A stretch of DNA of 64,000 nt from JAOZPE01 sp964601275. GTDB taxonomy: Bacteria; Krumholzibacteriota; Krumholzibacteriia; JAJRXK01. The stretch is from the NCBI GenBank assembly GCA_964601275.1, contig CAZRMV010000008.1, positions 124,001-188,000 on the forward strand. Direction: 5' to 3'. The position numbers and the translations under genes were made by a program. Positions 62,189-64,000 of the stretch are shown one piece after another (positions within the stretch are counted from its first letter, which is position 1; every line of letters starts with the position of its first letter). A model generated the notes under the pieces. The model saw only the letters and a program-made list of their open reading frames with translations, ran no database searches and was not told the DNA's origin.

Positions 62189-63934
62189 TCACTGGACCAG
62201 GAGGCCCCCCGCCCGGTTCTGGGTCTGCTCGAGCAGACGGACACAATCGCGCAGGCTGGCCCGACGGGTCCGGCGGCTCTTGACCACCACGAGCACGCGC
62301 CAGGCTCCCGCGGCCGATTGCGCCAGCAGGTCTTCCAGGGGGCCCCCGCCGATCCGTCCAGCGGCTCCGCCCCGCCCCCATCGGGCCTGGACCGCTCCCA
62401 GCAGTTCGGTCACCCCCAGTCCGTCCGGATCGAGCAACCAGAGCCCCTCTCCCTCGGTCGGCCGGTGGGCCGCCGCCGCGGCCACGTCCGGCGCGATGGT
62501 GCCTCCTTCGGCGGGCGGGCGGCACAGGACCTTCCAGCCACTCACCCGCTCCGCGTCCTCGGCGTCCCGCACCGTGGGGTCGAAGGCCTCCACGACCACC
62601 GAGGCGCCGGTCCCCAGCAGCAGGGTGATGAACACCGCCGAGACCATGGCCAACAGGGGACGGGGTGAGGCCGGCCGCCGGGGCGGCTCGGCGGGATGGA
62701 TGGTGGCCAAGCGCGTGGCGTGCCGGTGGGCGATCATCTCCGCCTCCACCCGGCGTTGCTGCACCAGTTCCTGGATCTGGCGCGCCAAATCGACTTCCCG
62801 CTGGTATCTCGACTCCGCCGCGGCCAGGGTGGGCAGGATCACCAGGCGGCGCTGCAGGGAATCGATCCGGGCGTCGAGCTGCTCCACCTCGGCGCTGCGC
62901 CCGAAGATGTCCGGCTCGAAGTCGTGGATGGCGGTCAACAGCCGTTCGGTCAGGACCACCGGGTCGCCCTCGAGCGAGGGGTCGATCTTCAACGAATCGG
63001 CCTGTCCGGCCAGCATCGTCCGTGCCCGCCCGATGCGCTGCCGCAAGCCGGCGACCTGCGGATCGTCCGGGGAGAGTCCCGAGGCGACCAGGTATTCCAG
63101 GCGCGCCTCGTCCCGGGCGAGCTGCCGGCGCAGATCCTGGGCCACCGAGGCCGGGTCGGCGGAGAGCCGGTGGGCCAGCCGCGCGTAGATCGTCTCGAGC
63201 TGGGCCCGTCGCTCGGCCAGGCGGGCCCGTTGGCCCTCCAGTTCCGCGCTGTCCTGGATCTCCAGGCCCCGCAGGCGGAGGATCTCCCGGATGACCCCTC
63301 GTCCCTCTTCTTCCAGGCCGATTCCCCGCTCGCGGCTGCGGAACTGCCGCAGGGTATCCTCCTTCTGGGCCACGATCTCGTTCCACTGCCGCTCTTCCTC
63401 GCGCAGCTTGCCCAGCCACTCCACCAAGGCGGCCCGGTTGAGGCTGTCCTGCACCGCGGCGTAGGTCCGCAACGACAGGTTGGCCAAGCGGGCGGCACGC
63501 TCGGCGGTCGAAGCGGTGGCCTCCAGTTGCAAGAGGCCGGTCTTGTCGCGGGAACTGGCGCGCAGGCGGCCTTGCAGCTCGCGCAGCAGCGATTCCTCGT
63601 CCTTTCCAGGCCCTCCCAGCTCGTCGAGGAGTTCGGGTTCCTCCTTCCGGAGGGCGTCGAGGATGGCGCGGTGGGTCGATCCGCTCCGCAGCACCGCCAG
63701 GTGGTTGTTCACCACGAACACGTATTGCACCGGGAAGGGACGCCCGTTGCCGAAGCGCAGGTCGGCCTCGAACTCGCGGTAGGGGACGATGGTGGTCGCG
63801 GTGGCGCGATAGAGGGTCGGCGCGGCGATCAGGTAGACGATCGTGCCCAGCACGGACACGAGAAGCGCGGCCAGGTACGACCACCGGTGGCGGCGCGCGA
63901 AGGAGAGATAGGGGGCCAAGGGTGTTTCATTCAT
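62189..63934 (-). CDS. Wzz-like chain-length/export protein with kinase-like remnant
   Basis: A 581-residue inner-membrane protein. A Wzz domain spans a first membrane segment (WSYLAALLVSVLGTIVYLIA) and a large periplasmic part with long coiled coils (about 140-400). A second segment (ASPRPLLAMVSAVFITLLLG) follows. The cytoplasmic tail (about 460-581) resembles the end of tyrosine autokinases (WRVLVVVKSRRTRRASLRDCVRLLEQ) but lacks Walker A (GxxxGK) and has no Tyr cluster. It should set glycan chain length or form the export conduit. It is the first gene of the operon, with a promoter just upstream. Confidence 0.85.
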   Translation of the reverse strand: MNETPLAPYLSFARRHRWSYLAALLVSVLGTIVYLIAAPTLYRATATTIVPYREFEADLRFGNGRPFPVQYVFVVNNHLAVLRSGSTHRAILDALRKEEPELLDELGGPGKDEESLLRELQGRLRASSRDKTGLLQLEATASTAERAARLANLSLRTYAAVQDSLNRAALVEWLGKLREEERQWNEIVAQKEDTLRQFRSRERGIGLEEEGRGVIREILRLRGLEIQDSAELEGQRARLAERRAQLETIYARLAHRLSADPASVAQDLRRQLARDEARLEYLVASGLSPDDPQVAGLRQRIGRARTMLAGQADSLKIDPSLEGDPVVLTERLLTAIHDFEPDIFGRSAEVEQLDARIDSLQRRLVILPTLAAAESRYQREVDLARQIQELVQQRRVEAEMIAHRHATRLATIHPAEPPRRPASPRPLLAMVSAVFITLLLGTGASVVVEAFDPTVRDAEDAERVSGWKVLCRPPAEGGTIAPDVAAAAAHRPTEGEGLWLLDPDGLGVTELLGAVQARWGRGGAAGRIGGGPLEDLLAQSAAGAWRVLVVVKSRRTRRASLRDCVRLLEQTQNRAGGLLVQ

Positions 63935-63958
63935 GGGTCATGTCCCGATCCGGCCCTC

Positions 63959-63987
63959 CTTGTAGCATGGACGCCCCGGCGCGCCAA
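63959..63987 (-). promoter_or_regulatory. Promoter of the surface-polysaccharide operon
   Basis: Minus-strand TTGGCG and TACAAG are separated by 17 bases, about 25 bases ahead of the Wzz ATG. An AAGGAGG overlaps the -10 region. The operon appears to begin here. Confidence 0.4.
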
Positions 63988-64000
63988 GCCGCAATCACCC

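Overview
The window is a GC-rich, densely coded bacterial chromosome segment. No rRNA, prophage, insertion sequence or CRISPR array was seen. Several features point to an uncultured lineage of the Fibrobacteres-Chlorobi-Bacteroidetes (FCB) side of the tree, for example an Eisenbacteria-like phylum. These are secreted proteases ending in FlgD-like/type IX-style sorting tails, a PorV-family outer-membrane protein, a 31-residue AURKAIP1/COX24-type basic protein, many lipoproteins, and sigma70 promoters of the form TTGACA-N16-18-TAGNNT. The phylum is an inference; no marker rRNA is present.

Layout. 1-9.2 kb (minus): the N-terminal part of secA, a cold-shock protein, a DnaJ-TPR and a TPR protein, a Slt-type lytic transglycosylase and a secreted M6 metalloprotease. 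9.2-15.6 kb (minus): guaA, purH and purC (IMP and GMP synthesis) and the DNA-uptake channel comEC. 15.7-19.1 kb: a diguanylate cyclase (minus) and a LysM lytic transglycosylase lipoprotein (plus). 19.2-28.6 kb (minus): ThiE/TenI, a PorV-like protein, two NtrC-type regulators, a histidine kinase, a PilZ protein overlapping RNase R, and the mini basic protein. 28.8-32.7 kb (minus): an HU gene and a compact six-gene bacterial microcompartment (BMC) operon of one BMC-H, three BMC-P, one BMC-T and one acylating aldehyde dehydrogenase, with its own promoter and no recognisable signature enzyme. 32.7-35.2 kb: a candidate structured RNA with promoter and terminator, a GlmU-like sugar nucleotidyltransferase, and back-to-back tRNA-Ala and tRNA-Leu genes. 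35.2-39.7 kb (plus): a lipoprotein, class I fructose-1,6-bisphosphatase and a membrane-anchored alkaline-phosphatase-superfamily enzyme. 39.8-45.9 kb (minus): a matrixin-like lipoprotein, an orphan family 5 solute-binding lipoprotein and ClpB. 46.1-56 kb (minus): two very large tandem C25 (gingipain-like) proteases with FG-GAP repeats and sorting tails. 56.3-63.9 kb (minus): one surface-polysaccharide operon read as Wzz, O-antigen ligase, glycosyltransferase, WecA-like initiator, methyltransferase and deacetylase-like protein.

How the parts fit. The C25 and M6 proteases, the PorV-like protein and SecA outline a Sec-plus-outer-membrane secretion route. The cyclase and PilZ protein indicate c-di-GMP signalling. 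The last operon would build and modify a surface glycan. The most unusual element is the BMC operon, whose cargo pathway cannot be read from its neighbours. Beside it lie an untranslated, hairpin-rich stretch and, further off, a protease leader with a terminator-like hairpin. Long antisense open frames are common here because of the high GC content and were treated as shadows.
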